Positions 9,366 through 17,556 of a stretch of 64,000 nucleotides of DNA are shown in pieces. Each line of letters starts with the position of its first letter. Positions within the stretch are counted from its first letter, which is position 1. The stretch is from Pseudomonas chlororaphis (GTDB lineage Bacteria > Pseudomonadota > Gammaproteobacteria > Pseudomonadales > Pseudomonadaceae), in the NCBI RefSeq assembly GCF_003731765.1, contig NZ_MOAL01000008.1:62001-126000 (forward strand). Reading direction: 5' to 3'. The translations under genes were made by a program, and so were the position numbers. The notes below the pieces were generated by a model. That model was not told where the DNA came from and did no database searches. It worked only from the letters and a program-made list of their open reading frames with translations.

Positions 9366-9455
9366 TGGCGGAGAGATAGGGATTCGAACCCTAGGTACTG
9401 TCGCCAGTACAACGGATTTCGAATCCGTCCCATTCGGCCACTCTGGCATCTCTCC
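9366..9455 (-). tRNA. tRNA-Ser (anticodon CGA)
   Basis: A 90-nt class II tRNA with a long variable arm, read on the minus strand. The acceptor stem GGAGAGA pairs with TCTCTCC, followed by discriminator G and an encoded CCA. The anticodon loop is TTCGAAA within the stem ACGGA/TCCGT, giving CGA, which decodes UCG serine codons. The T-arm GGTTCGAATCC is present. It lies between purC and its own terminator. Confidence 0.97.
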
Positions 9456-9538
9456 AACGGCGCGCATCATAACAGCACCTTTGCCCGAAGCGAAGCCCCT
9501 GGGCAAAATTTTTCCTTGCTATCAGTTGCTTGCGTCGA

Positions 9539-10252
9539 TTACAGCGGTACGCCCAGACGGTTGGCGACTTCTTCGTAGGCTTCGATCACATCACCGAGGC
9601 CCTGGCGGAAGCGGTCCTTGTCCATCTTCTTCTTGGTGTCCTTGTCCCACAGGCGGCAGCCGTCGGGGCTGAATTCATCGCCCAGGACGATGGAGCCATC
9701 GCTGAACACACCGAACTCCAGCTTGAAGTCCACCAGCAGCAGGCCGGCGTCGTCGAACAGTTTGCTCAGGACTTCGTTGACCTTGAGGGACAACTCTTTC
9801 ATGCGCACCAGTTGCTCGGCTGTGCCCCAACCGAACGCCACCACGTGGGATTCGTTGATGAACGGGTCGCCCTTGGCGTCGTCCTTGAGGAACAGTTCGA
9901 AGGTGTAAGGGTTGAGTTTCAAGCCCTCTTCCACACCCAGGCGCTTGACCAGGCTACCGGCCGCGTAGTTACGCACTACGCATTCCACCGGGATCATGTC
10001 GAGCTTCTTCACCAGGCACTCATTGTCGCCCAGCAGCTTGTCGAACTGAGTCGGCACACCGGCTTCTTCGAGTTTCTGCATGATGAAGGCGTTGAACTTG
10101 TTGTTCACCATCCCCTTGCGGTCCAACTGCTCGATGCGCTTGCCGTCGAACGCCGAAGTGTCGTTGCGAAACAGCAGGATCAAGCGGTCAGCGTCATCGG
10201 TCTTGTAAACCGATTTGGCTTTGCCGCGGTAGAGTTCTTCACGTTTTTCCAT
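9539..10252 (-). CDS. purC: SAICAR synthase
   Basis: Phosphoribosylaminoimidazole-succinocarboxamide synthase, which ligates aspartate to CAIR with ATP in de novo purine synthesis. The 237-residue length is standard. It begins MEKREELYRGKAKSVY, the ATP-binding start of the family, and contains the VECVVRNYAAGSL, FGVFSDGSIVLGDEFSPD and RLWD signatures. It is the last protein gene of the dapA-bamC-MBL-purC cluster, 28 bp after the MBL gene. Confidence 0.97.
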   Translation of the reverse strand: MEKREELYRGKAKSVYKTDDADRLILLFRNDTSAFDGKRIEQLDRKGMVNNKFNAFIMQKLEEAGVPTQFDKLLGDNECLVKKLDMIPVECVVRNYAAGSLVKRLGVEEGLKLNPYTFELFLKDDAKGDPFINESHVVAFGWGTAEQLVRMKELSLKVNEVLSKLFDDAGLLLVDFKLEFGVFSDGSIVLGDEFSPDGCRLWDKDTKKKMDKDRFRQGLGDVIEAYEEVANRLGVPL

Positions 10253-10280
10253 GATGGGCTCCGCTTGCTAAGTAGGTGGG

Positions 10281-11039
10281 CTAGGCGATGTGTCGCCAGT
10301 CGAGCCCTGAATCTTGATCGGCCAGTTGCAGCCAGTCCGGGTCGCACCCAAGGGTGTCGACAAAACATTGCCGGGCCAGCTGCGGCAGGTTGTTCTTGCT
10401 GCTCAGGTGGGCCAGGACCAGGTGTTGCAGGTCTTGCCAGCCCAACTCATACACCAGGTACGCCGCCTGGTGGTTGTTCAAATGTCCCAGTTCGCCGCCC
10501 ACCCGCTGCTTGAGAAAGTAGGGGTAATGACCGCGAGCCAGCAGGTCTCGGCAGTGGTTGGACTCGATCATCAAGGCATCGAGGTTCCGGTAACCGTCCA
10601 GCACCTTGGCGCAGTAGGATCCGAGGTCGGTGAGGACGCCGAAACGTCGCTCACCGTCACTGAATACATACTGCGTCGGTTCCTGGGCGTCGTGAGCCAC
10701 GGCAATCACGTCAATGCTCAAGGCACCGATTTGCAGCTGCTCGCCACCGGCCAGGAAACCTGCGGGTTCAATAGGTTTGCGCATCCCGCGCAAGGTACCG
10801 CGACTGAGGTACACCGGAAGATTGTAGCGCCGAGACAGCAAACCCACGCCATGCACGTGGTCGGCATGTTCGTGGGTCACCAGGATGGCGCTCAGCTGCG
10901 TGGGATCGACTCCCAGGCGCAGCAGGCGCCGCTCGGTTTCGCGCAAGGAGAAACCACAATCCACCAGGACGTACGTGTCATTACTGGCTACCAGCGTGCC
11001 ATTCCCTTGGCTACCACTGCCGAGAACGGCGAAACGCAT
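10281..11039 (-). CDS. MBL-fold metallohydrolase (YycJ/WalJ-like)
   Basis: A 252-residue cytoplasmic metallo-beta-lactamase-fold protein. The zinc motif HxHxDH is present (THEHADHVHG), as are a family-typical N-terminus (RFAVLGSGSQGNGTLV), IESNHCRDLL and LAHLSSKNN. The closest named group is WalJ/YycJ, implicated in DNA maintenance in Firmicutes; in Pseudomonas the function is not established. It starts 4 bp after the bamC stop, indicating one transcript with dapA, bamC and purC. Confidence 0.88.
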   Translation of the reverse strand: MRFAVLGSGSQGNGTLVASNDTYVLVDCGFSLRETERRLLRLGVDPTQLSAILVTHEHADHVHGVGLLSRRYNLPVYLSRGTLRGMRKPIEPAGFLAGGEQLQIGALSIDVIAVAHDAQEPTQYVFSDGERRFGVLTDLGSYCAKVLDGYRNLDALMIESNHCRDLLARGHYPYFLKQRVGGELGHLNNHQAAYLVYELGWQDLQHLVLAHLSSKNNLPQLARQCFVDTLGCDPDWLQLADQDSGLDWRHIA

Positions 11040-11043
11040 CAGA

Positions 11044-12159
11044 TCAGCCCAGGTTGTCCTGAATCACGCCCAACACTTTGCGCGCCACATCGGCGGGCGC
11101 CACGGTGTTGATGTTTTTCTCGACGGTAACCTGCACGTTCTCGCCAACCTTGCTCAGGCGAACCTGATAGCGCTCGGCACGGGCTTCGATTTCTTCCTTG
11201 GCCGGCTTGCTGCCGAAGAGCTTGCCGAAGAAGCCAGGTTCTTCGTTCTTGCGCTCGGCTTTTTCCGCCAGGTTGATGTAGTACAGGCCCAGGCTGCGGT
11301 TGATGTCCTCAACCCGCCACTCGCCCTGTTCCAGGGCACGGCCAACGCTGGACCAGGCGCGATCGAGGTCGGCGCCCAGGTTCAATACCGGGTTGCCGCT
11401 GCCGTCTTCGCTCAGGCTCACGCGGCTTGGCGTATCGAAATCACGCGCAGCGAGCAGGGACACGGAACCGCCCTTCTCGGCGCTGCGGCTCATGCTAGCC
11501 AACAGGTCATCCACCAGGGCGGCGTCCAGGCCAGTGTTGACCGAACGGTTGGTGAACTCGACATCCGCCGTACTACCGGCAGGGCGCGCGGCGCTGACCA
11601 CATAGACTTCACTGGTGTTGCGCTGCACGCCAGGCTCGATACGCACCCGCACGCGAGCCTCGCTGTCGCCGGACACACCAGCACTGCTCAGGCGTTTGGC
11701 CACCGACGCAGAAAGCTCGTCAGGGTGCTGCCAGGAGGTGGTGAACTCACCGGTTTGCGGGCGCTGCTCATCCAGGCGGAAACCGTTGTCCTGGAAGAAC
11801 TGCACGGCCACTGGCCAGACTTCCGCCGGCGAGTGCTGGGCCAGAACCCACTGGGCGTCGCCGCTCTTCTGCAGGGTGTAGTCGCTGGCATCGGCCATCG
11901 CCGACAGTGGCTGCGGACGCGGGACGATGTACTCGCCCTTGACGTTGTCATCCGCCACGTTGCGTGGGATCGGTAGCAGGGGATCCAGGCGCTTGGCCGT
12001 GCTGACGTCCGGTGGCAGTTGCATCGGAGCGGTTTGTTGCGCTTGCAGGTAATCACTGCCGCGGTCGCGGAAATAACCTTCCGGACCCCAAATCCAACCG
12101 CAGCCGCTGGTGCTGGAGATAATCAAGGCAAGTGCGGAAAGTCCGGCCATTCGCTTCAT
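11044..12159 (-). CDS. bamC: Outer-membrane assembly lipoprotein BamC
   Basis: A component of the BAM complex that inserts beta-barrel proteins in the outer membrane. The N-terminus is a lipoprotein signal with the lipobox SGC (Cys20). It is followed by the unstructured GYFRDRGSDYLQAQ segment that binds BamD, and two helix-grip domains. The 371-residue length is normal for pseudomonads. It lies 17 bp after dapA, the classical dapA-nlpB arrangement. Confidence 0.95.
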   Translation of the reverse strand: MKRMAGLSALALIISSTSGCGWIWGPEGYFRDRGSDYLQAQQTAPMQLPPDVSTAKRLDPLLPIPRNVADDNVKGEYIVPRPQPLSAMADASDYTLQKSGDAQWVLAQHSPAEVWPVAVQFFQDNGFRLDEQRPQTGEFTTSWQHPDELSASVAKRLSSAGVSGDSEARVRVRIEPGVQRNTSEVYVVSAARPAGSTADVEFTNRSVNTGLDAALVDDLLASMSRSAEKGGSVSLLAARDFDTPSRVSLSEDGSGNPVLNLGADLDRAWSSVGRALEQGEWRVEDINRSLGLYYINLAEKAERKNEEPGFFGKLFGSKPAKEEIEARAERYQVRLSKVGENVQVTVEKNINTVAPADVARKVLGVIQDNLG

Positions 12160-12176
12160 GCGTAGTACTTCCTCAA

Positions 12177-13055
12177 TTAAACCAGTACGCCGGACTGGCG
12201 CATGGCCTGCCGCAGCGGTTCGTGACAGGCTGCGCTGAGCCAGGTGAGCGGCAGACGGATACCGTCCGGCATCAAGCCCATTTCATGCAGGGCCCATTTC
12301 ACGGGAATAGGGTTGGATTCGATGAACAAGGTCTTGTTCAGCGGCATCAGTTTTTCGTGGATCGCCCGGGCAGTGGTGGCATCGCCGGCCATGGCCGCTG
12401 CGCACAGTTCGCTCATGGCACGCGGTGCGACGTTGGCGGTCACCGAGATGTTGCCCTTGCCGCCCAGCAGGATCAGCTCGACAGCGGTGGCGTCGTCGCC
12501 GGAATACACCAGGAAATCGCTGCTCACGCCGGCCAGGATGTCCTTGGCCCGCTGCAGGTCGCCGGTGGCTTCCTTGATACCGATGATGTTTTTCACGGTG
12601 GACAGGCGAATGACTGTTTCAGCCTGCATGTCACACGCGGTGCGGCCTGGCACGTTGTAGAGGATCTGTGGAATGTCCACCGCCTCGGCAACGGCGCGGA
12701 AGTGCTGATAAAGGCCTTCCTGGGTCGGCTTGTTGTAGTACGGAGTTACCAGCAGGCATGCATCGGCGCCGGCGGTCTTCGCATTGGTGGTCAGTTCGAT
12801 CGCTTCACGCGTCGAGTTGGCGCCTGTGCCGGCAATCACCGGAATACGCCCTGCAACCTGAGCGACCACGCGACGAATCACTTCGATGTGTTCGTTGACA
12901 TCCAGGGTGGCCGACTCACCGGTAGTGCCGACCGCCACGATGGCGTTGGTGCCCTCTTGCAGGTGGAAGTCCACCAGTTTGCTCAGGCTGTCCCAGTCGA
13001 GACGACCCTGTGCATCCATGGGTGTGACCAGTGCCACCATACTGCCCGCAATCAT
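12177..13055 (-). CDS. dapA: 4-hydroxy-tetrahydrodipicolinate synthase
   Basis: Condenses pyruvate and aspartate semialdehyde in the first step of lysine and diaminopimelate synthesis. The 292-residue protein shows the Schiff-base Lys161 in GIKEATGD, Thr44/Thr45 in GTTGES, Tyr133 and Arg138 in YNVPGRT. I use the ATG at 13055 (MIAGSMVALVTPM), matching the family N-terminus; an in-frame upstream start at 13139 would add an unlikely extension. It is the promoter-proximal gene of the dapA-bamC-MBL-purC unit. Confidence 0.97.
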   Translation of the reverse strand: MIAGSMVALVTPMDAQGRLDWDSLSKLVDFHLQEGTNAIVAVGTTGESATLDVNEHIEVIRRVVAQVAGRIPVIAGTGANSTREAIELTTNAKTAGADACLLVTPYYNKPTQEGLYQHFRAVAEAVDIPQILYNVPGRTACDMQAETVIRLSTVKNIIGIKEATGDLQRAKDILAGVSSDFLVYSGDDATAVELILLGGKGNISVTANVAPRAMSELCAAAMAGDATTARAIHEKLMPLNKTLFIESNPIPVKWALHEMGLMPDGIRLPLTWLSAACHEPLRQAMRQSGVLV

Positions 13056-13380
13056 GCAACCGCTCCTGCCGGAAAAAGAGAGCGGTAATGGTACTGGCGC
13101 CAAGATGCTTGCACAAGCGAAGTCCAGCGCCGTGAGCATTCCCCTGAGCGATGGTTTTCGCTACCCTTCAGGCTTTGATCGCTACCGATAAGCTGGTACA
13201 CCGGCCTCCAGCCCGCCCGTTCGGCCCCCAAAGCCCCATTCCTGCGTTGCCACCCTGCGCCCTCGCTGCTCAGGGGCTTGTTGCAACCGCCTGGTTCAGG
13301 GGCTCTGAAATCCGTACGACGCGCTGACCGGACACTGGCTTGCGAAAAGTATCGACCGCTCATCGCTTTAGGAATGCTGC
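13056..13380. other. Divergent intergenic region dapA / gcvR
   Basis: 325 bp between two divergent genes. It must hold promoters for both, but I see no clear consensus sigma-70 boxes, no convincing ORF and no strong hairpin. Confidence 0.5.
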
Positions 13381-13941
13381 ATGTCCACCCCCACAGTCCG
13401 CGAACAATTCCTTGTTATCAGTGCCCTCGGCGCCAACCCCATGGAGCTGACAAACGTCCTGTGCCGCGCCAGCCATGAAAACCGCTGCGCCGTGGTGACC
13501 TCCCGCCTGACTCGTCATGGCGAATGCAGCGCGCTGGTTTTGCAGATTTCCGGCAGCTGGGACGCCTTGGCGCGCCTGGAAAGCGGCTTGCCGTTACTGG
13601 CCAAGAAGCACGCTTTCACGGTCAACGTGGTGCGCAGCGCTGCCCTGGAAAACCGTCCCCAGGCCCTGCCTTATGTGGCCTATGTCAGCGCGGCCTACCG
13701 CTCGGACATCGTCAACGAGCTGTGCCAGTTCTTCATCGACCACCAGGTCGAGCTGGAAAACCTCACGTGCGACACCTACCTGGCACCGCAAACCGGCGGC
13801 ACCATGCTCAACGCCACCTTTACCGTGACCTTGCCGGCCGGCACCCAGATCAGTTGGCTGCGTGACCAGTTCCTGGATTTCGCCGATGCCATGAACCTCG
13901 ATGCCCTGATCGAACCTTGGCGCCCACAGAACCCAATGTAA
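13381..13941 (+). CDS. gcvR: Glycine cleavage system regulator-like protein (two ACT domains)
   Basis: A 186-residue cytoplasmic protein of the GcvR family, with one ACT-like domain near residues 8-85 (FLVISALGANPMELTNVLCR) and a second near 95-175. In E. coli GcvR represses glycine cleavage genes by binding GcvA; in Pseudomonas this gene is linked to dapA and bcp rather than gcv genes, so the role is inferred from family only. bcp starts 10 bp downstream. Confidence 0.85.
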   Translation: MSTPTVREQFLVISALGANPMELTNVLCRASHENRCAVVTSRLTRHGECSALVLQISGSWDALARLESGLPLLAKKHAFTVNVVRSAALENRPQALPYVAYVSAAYRSDIVNELCQFFIDHQVELENLTCDTYLAPQTGGTMLNATFTVTLPAGTQISWLRDQFLDFADAMNLDALIEPWRPQNPM

Positions 13942-13951
13942 GGAAGCCCCC

Positions 13952-14425
13952 ATGGCCGTTGCCATCGACCAAGCCGTTGCCGATTTCCAGGCCCCTGCCA
14001 CCAGCGGGCAAACCGTCAGCCTTTCGGGGCTGAAGGGTAAACAGGTAGTGATCTACTTTTATCCGAAGGACAGCACTCCGGGTTGCACCACCGAGGGCCA
14101 GGGCTTCCGCGATCAATACGCGGCATTCCAGGCGGCCAATACCGAGATTTTCGGTATCTCCCGCGACAGCCTGAAGTCCCACGAGAACTTCAAGTGCAAG
14201 CAGGAGTTTCCTTTCGAGCTGATCAGCGACAAGGACGAAGCCGTCTGCCAGCTGTTCGATGTGATCAAGCTGAAGAAACTCTACGGCAAGGAATACCTGG
14301 GGGTGGATCGCAGCACCTTCCTGATCGACAAGGACGGCGTCCTGCGTCAGGAATGGCGCGGTGTGAAGGTGCCAGGCCACGTCGATGCCGTGCTGGCCGC
14401 CGCCCAGGCGCTGAACAAGGCCTGA
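13952..14425 (+). CDS. bcp: Thioredoxin-dependent thiol peroxidase (Bcp/PrxQ)
   Basis: A 157-residue atypical 2-Cys peroxiredoxin that reduces organic peroxides and H2O2. Peroxidatic Cys45 lies in STPGCTTEG. The resolving Cys five residues later, as in E. coli Bcp, is replaced by Gln50. Cys82 (NFKCK) is spaced like the resolving Cys of the alpha-3 type PrxQ known from Xylella, and Cys99 is a further candidate. It is co-directional with gcvR and closely spaced. A GGAAG ribosome binding site precedes the ATG. Confidence 0.93.
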   Translation: MAVAIDQAVADFQAPATSGQTVSLSGLKGKQVVIYFYPKDSTPGCTTEGQGFRDQYAAFQAANTEIFGISRDSLKSHENFKCKQEFPFELISDKDEAVCQLFDVIKLKKLYGKEYLGVDRSTFLIDKDGVLRQEWRGVKVPGHVDAVLAAAQALNKA

Positions 14426-14436
14426 CGACGACATGA

Positions 14437-14461
14437 CAGGGCGGCTGAGCCAGCCGCCCTG
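14437..14461. terminator. Hairpin between convergent bcp and PerM-like genes
   Basis: A perfect 11-bp stem (CAGGGCGGCTG with CAGCCGCCCTG, loop AGC) between two convergent stops. There is no T-tract on either side, so it may act as a processing or attenuating hairpin instead of a classical terminator. Confidence 0.5.
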
Positions 14462-14467
14462 CTGCCT

Positions 14468-15541
14468 TTAGAGCAGAGGCGCGACCACCGGCTCTTTTCT
14501 CGGCCAGGCATCCAGCACCGCCTTGAACAGGGTGGCCAGGGGAATCGCAAAGAATATCCCCCAGAAGCCCCACAGCCCACCGAACAACAATACCGCACAG
14601 ATGATCGCTACCGGATGCAGGTTCACTGCCCCCGAAAACAGCAGCGGCACCAAGACGTTGCCGTCCAGGGTCTGGATGATCCCGTAGACCGCCATCAGGT
14701 AAATGAATTGATCGCTCCAGCCCCACTGGAACAAGGCGATCAGCGCCACCGGCACGGTCACCACCACGGTGCCGACATAGGGCACCACCACCGAAAGCCC
14801 GACCAAAAGCGCCAGCAACGCCGCGTAGTTGAGCCCCAGCGCCACGAAGGCGATGTAGGTGACGCCACCACAAATGACGATTTCGATCACCTTGCCGCGA
14901 ATGTAGTTGGCGATCTGCCGATTCATTTCCTGAGCCACCCGAGTGATCAACGCGCGCTCACGAGGCAGGTAGCCACGCACCCAGCGACTGATCATCGCCC
15001 GGTCCTTGAGGAAGAAAAACACCAGGATCGGCACCAGCACCAGGTAGATCATGATATTGACCAGCAAAGGCAGGCTGGACAGAGAAAACGTCAGCGCCCA
15101 CTGGCCAAACTTGCCGATCTCCCCCCGCGCGGCCTCAATGGCTTGCAGCACCTGCTCGTCGGACACCAGGTGGGGATAGCGCTCCGGTAGCAGCAGGAGC
15201 AAGGATTGCCACTTGGCGAGCATGCCCGGCAATTCGTTGAACAAGGTCACGAACTGATGCCAAAGCAAAGGCACCACCACCAGGATAAACACCAACAACA
15301 GCCCCATGAACAGGGCGAACACCAGCCCCACCGCCGCACCGGCAGGCACCCGCAAGCGCTCCAGGCTGACCACCAACCCCTGCATCAGGTAGGCCAGCAC
15401 CATGCCCGCCAATACCGGCGCGAGCATGCCGCCGAGTGTCAGCACCGCCGTGAAGCCGAGGAACAACAGCACCGCGAGCACCACGGCCTCCTCGTCGGAG
15501 AAGTAGCGCTGAATCCAGTCGCGTAACACTTTGAACATCAA
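14468..15541 (-). CDS. AI-2E family / PerM-like membrane permease
   Basis: A 357-residue inner-membrane protein of the AI-2 exporter family (PF01594, formerly UPF0118). It has about eight transmembrane segments and the family motifs VVPYVGTVVVTVP and LDGNVLVPLLFSG. Some members export autoinducer-2 and others act as Na+/H+ antiporters, so the substrate here is open. A TusA-like gene lies 37 bp upstream on the same strand. Confidence 0.9.
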   Translation of the reverse strand: MMFKVLRDWIQRYFSDEEAVVLAVLLFLGFTAVLTLGGMLAPVLAGMVLAYLMQGLVVSLERLRVPAGAAVGLVFALFMGLLLVFILVVVPLLWHQFVTLFNELPGMLAKWQSLLLLLPERYPHLVSDEQVLQAIEAARGEIGKFGQWALTFSLSSLPLLVNIMIYLVLVPILVFFFLKDRAMISRWVRGYLPRERALITRVAQEMNRQIANYIRGKVIEIVICGGVTYIAFVALGLNYAALLALLVGLSVVVPYVGTVVVTVPVALIALFQWGWSDQFIYLMAVYGIIQTLDGNVLVPLLFSGAVNLHPVAIICAVLLFGGLWGFWGIFFAIPLATLFKAVLDAWPRKEPVVAPLL

Positions 15542-15578
15542 TGTTCCTTAAAGAGAGGTGGCAAAGAGCAGCCTGCAC

Positions 15579-15818
15579 TCAGGCCTTCTTCAGCCAGTAA
15601 CGATAAACCCCCGCCTCGTCTTCTTCACGCAGCAAGGTGTGGCCAGCCAGGCGGGCAAAGGTACGGAAATCGCGCTGCGACCCAGCATCCGTCGCAATGA
15701 CTTTGAGCACGGCTCCGCTGGCCAGGCGGTTGAGCTCCAGCTTGGCCTTGAGTAACGGCAACGGACAGTTCAAACCGCTGGCATCCAGCTCGGCGTCATG
15801 CTCTACAGCGTCGATCAT
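15579..15818 (-). CDS. TusA-family sulfur carrier (PA1006-like)
   Basis: A 79-residue TusA/SirA-like protein. The CPxP motif with the persulfide-bearing Cys18 is present (GLNCPLPLLKAK). Family members relay sulfur from cysteine desulfurase. The syntenic P. aeruginosa protein PA1006 has been reported to be persulfide-modified and needed for molybdenum homeostasis and nitrate respiration, so I expect that role and not tRNA thiolation. It precedes the PerM-like gene on the same transcript. Confidence 0.9.
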   Translation of the reverse strand: MIDAVEHDAELDASGLNCPLPLLKAKLELNRLASGAVLKVIATDAGSQRDFRTFARLAGHTLLREEDEAGVYRYWLKKA

Positions 15819-16046
15819 TGGGTCACTCCGGTCCGGTTTTCAAGGCGCCTAGAATACCCTGCAAGGTCACTCGGCATGTAGCGAGCCAATCAACGAGCGG
15901 TAGCACGGCGATTTTCCTGAGGCTGCATAAACAGACGCCCAGGGTTTTGAGAAAGCACTTTTAGCCGCGCAGTTTTCACACCAATCGTCTGGTCCCGGAC
16001 CCAGTGTCCAGCTACAGTAGAGCCTTTGTCGACTAAGGCTTTGTGC

Positions 16047-17480
16047 ATGACTTTTCTGCGCCCTACCCTGCTGACGCTCGCTTGCCTGCTCGCCTCACCG
16101 GGCTTCGCCGACGACCTGCCGTCACTCGGCGACGCCAGTTCTGCCATTGTCTCGCCGCAACAGGAATACCAACTGGGCCGCGCCTGGCTGGCCCTTCTGC
16201 GTAGCCAGGTTTCGCAGCTCAACGATCCGCAACTCAAGGATTACGTCGAAACCAGCGTCTATAAACTGGTGGAAACCAGTCAGGTCAATGACCGGCGCCT
16301 GGAGTTCATCCTGATCAACAGCCCACAACTCAACGCCTTTGCCGCCCCTGGCGGGATTGTCGGGGTTAACGGCGGGCTGTTTCTCAACGCCCAGACCGAA
16401 GGCGAGTACGCCTCGGTACTGGCGCACGAATTGGCCCACCTTTCGCAACGCCACTTTGCCCGTGGCGTTGAAGCCCAACAGCGGATGCAGGTGCCAATGA
16501 TGGCCGCCCTGCTGGCCGGTATCGTGATCGCCGCCGCCGGTGCCGGCGACGCCGGGATCGCCACTATTGCCGGGACCCAGGCGGCGGCCATCCAGGAGCA
16601 GCGGCGCTTCTCTCGACAGAACGAGCAGGAAGCCGACCGTATCGGCATCCTCAACCTGGAGAAAGCCGGCTACGACCCGCGCTCCATGCCGACCATGTTC
16701 GAACGCCTGATGCGCCAATACCGCTTCGACGCCAAGCCACCAGAATTCCTCCTCACTCACCCGGTGACCGAATCCCGTATCGCCGACACCCGCAACCGCG
16801 CCGAGCAGGCCAAACTCGGCGGCACCGAAGACAGCATGCGCTACCAGCTGATACGCGCGCGGGTGCAATTGACCTATGAAGACTCCCCGGGCCTGGCCGC
16901 CAAGCGCTTTCGCGCCCAGCTCGACGAAAACCCGAAAAACGACGTGGCCCGGTACGGCCTGGCCATTGCCCAGATCAAAGGCAGCCAGTGGAACGACGCC
17001 CGAGACAACCTCAAACAGTTGCTGGCCAAGCTGCCGAATGACATCACCTACAACCTGGCGCAAATCGAACTGGACATCGCCAACAGTCGCCTGGCGGATG
17101 CCCAATCACGCACGGAGCGCATGATTGCCCTGTACCCCGGCAACTACCCGCTGAACCAGATGCGCGTCGACTTGCTGCTCAAGCAGAACCGTCCGGCCGA
17201 CGCCGAAAAAGCCCTGGAGAGCCTGCTCAAGACTCGCCCGGACGATCCGGACGTCTGGTATTCGGTGGCCGAGACCCGCGGCCTGTCCGGCAACATCATT
17301 GGCCTGCACCAGGCTCGCGCCGAATACTTTGCCCTGGTGGGCGACTATCGCCAGGCCATCCAGCAGCTCGACTTCGCCAAACGCCGCGCCGGCAGCAACT
17401 TCCCGCTGTCTTCACGTATTGATGCTCGCCAACGCGAGCTGATGGACCAGGAGCAAATGGTCAAAGACATGATGCGCTGA
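16047..17480 (+). CDS. bepA: Periplasmic M48 metalloprotease/chaperone BepA
   Basis: A 477-residue exported protein of the BepA (YfgC) family, which helps assemble or degrade outer-membrane proteins such as LptD. A signal peptide ends near GFADD (residue 22). The zinc motif HELAH is at 127-131 and the third ligand lies in the EQEADRIG segment. The C-terminal half is TPR-like. The ATG at 16047 fits the signal peptide; an upstream TTG at 16026 is less likely. It converges on mucD, another envelope quality-control protease, with a shared terminator. Confidence 0.92.
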   Translation: MTFLRPTLLTLACLLASPGFADDLPSLGDASSAIVSPQQEYQLGRAWLALLRSQVSQLNDPQLKDYVETSVYKLVETSQVNDRRLEFILINSPQLNAFAAPGGIVGVNGGLFLNAQTEGEYASVLAHELAHLSQRHFARGVEAQQRMQVPMMAALLAGIVIAAAGAGDAGIATIAGTQAAAIQEQRRFSRQNEQEADRIGILNLEKAGYDPRSMPTMFERLMRQYRFDAKPPEFLLTHPVTESRIADTRNRAEQAKLGGTEDSMRYQLIRARVQLTYEDSPGLAAKRFRAQLDENPKNDVARYGLAIAQIKGSQWNDARDNLKQLLAKLPNDITYNLAQIELDIANSRLADAQSRTERMIALYPGNYPLNQMRVDLLLKQNRPADAEKALESLLKTRPDDPDVWYSVAETRGLSGNIIGLHQARAEYFALVGDYRQAIQQLDFAKRRAGSNFPLSSRIDARQRELMDQEQMVKDMMR

Positions 17481-17498
17481 CGGTTCAAGCGCCCACAA

Positions 17499-17531
17499 AA
17501 AAGCCCGCCTCTTTCAAGGCGGGCTTTTTCA
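17499..17531. terminator. Bidirectional terminator between bepA and mucD
   Basis: AAAAAAGCCCGCCTTTGAAAGGCGGGC-type hairpin: AAGCCCGCC pairs with GGCGGGCTT around TCTTTCAA, with A-run before and T-run after, so it can stop transcription from both convergent genes. Confidence 0.88.
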
Positions 17532-17556
17532 TGGGGTCAGATACCCGTCGGACAGG

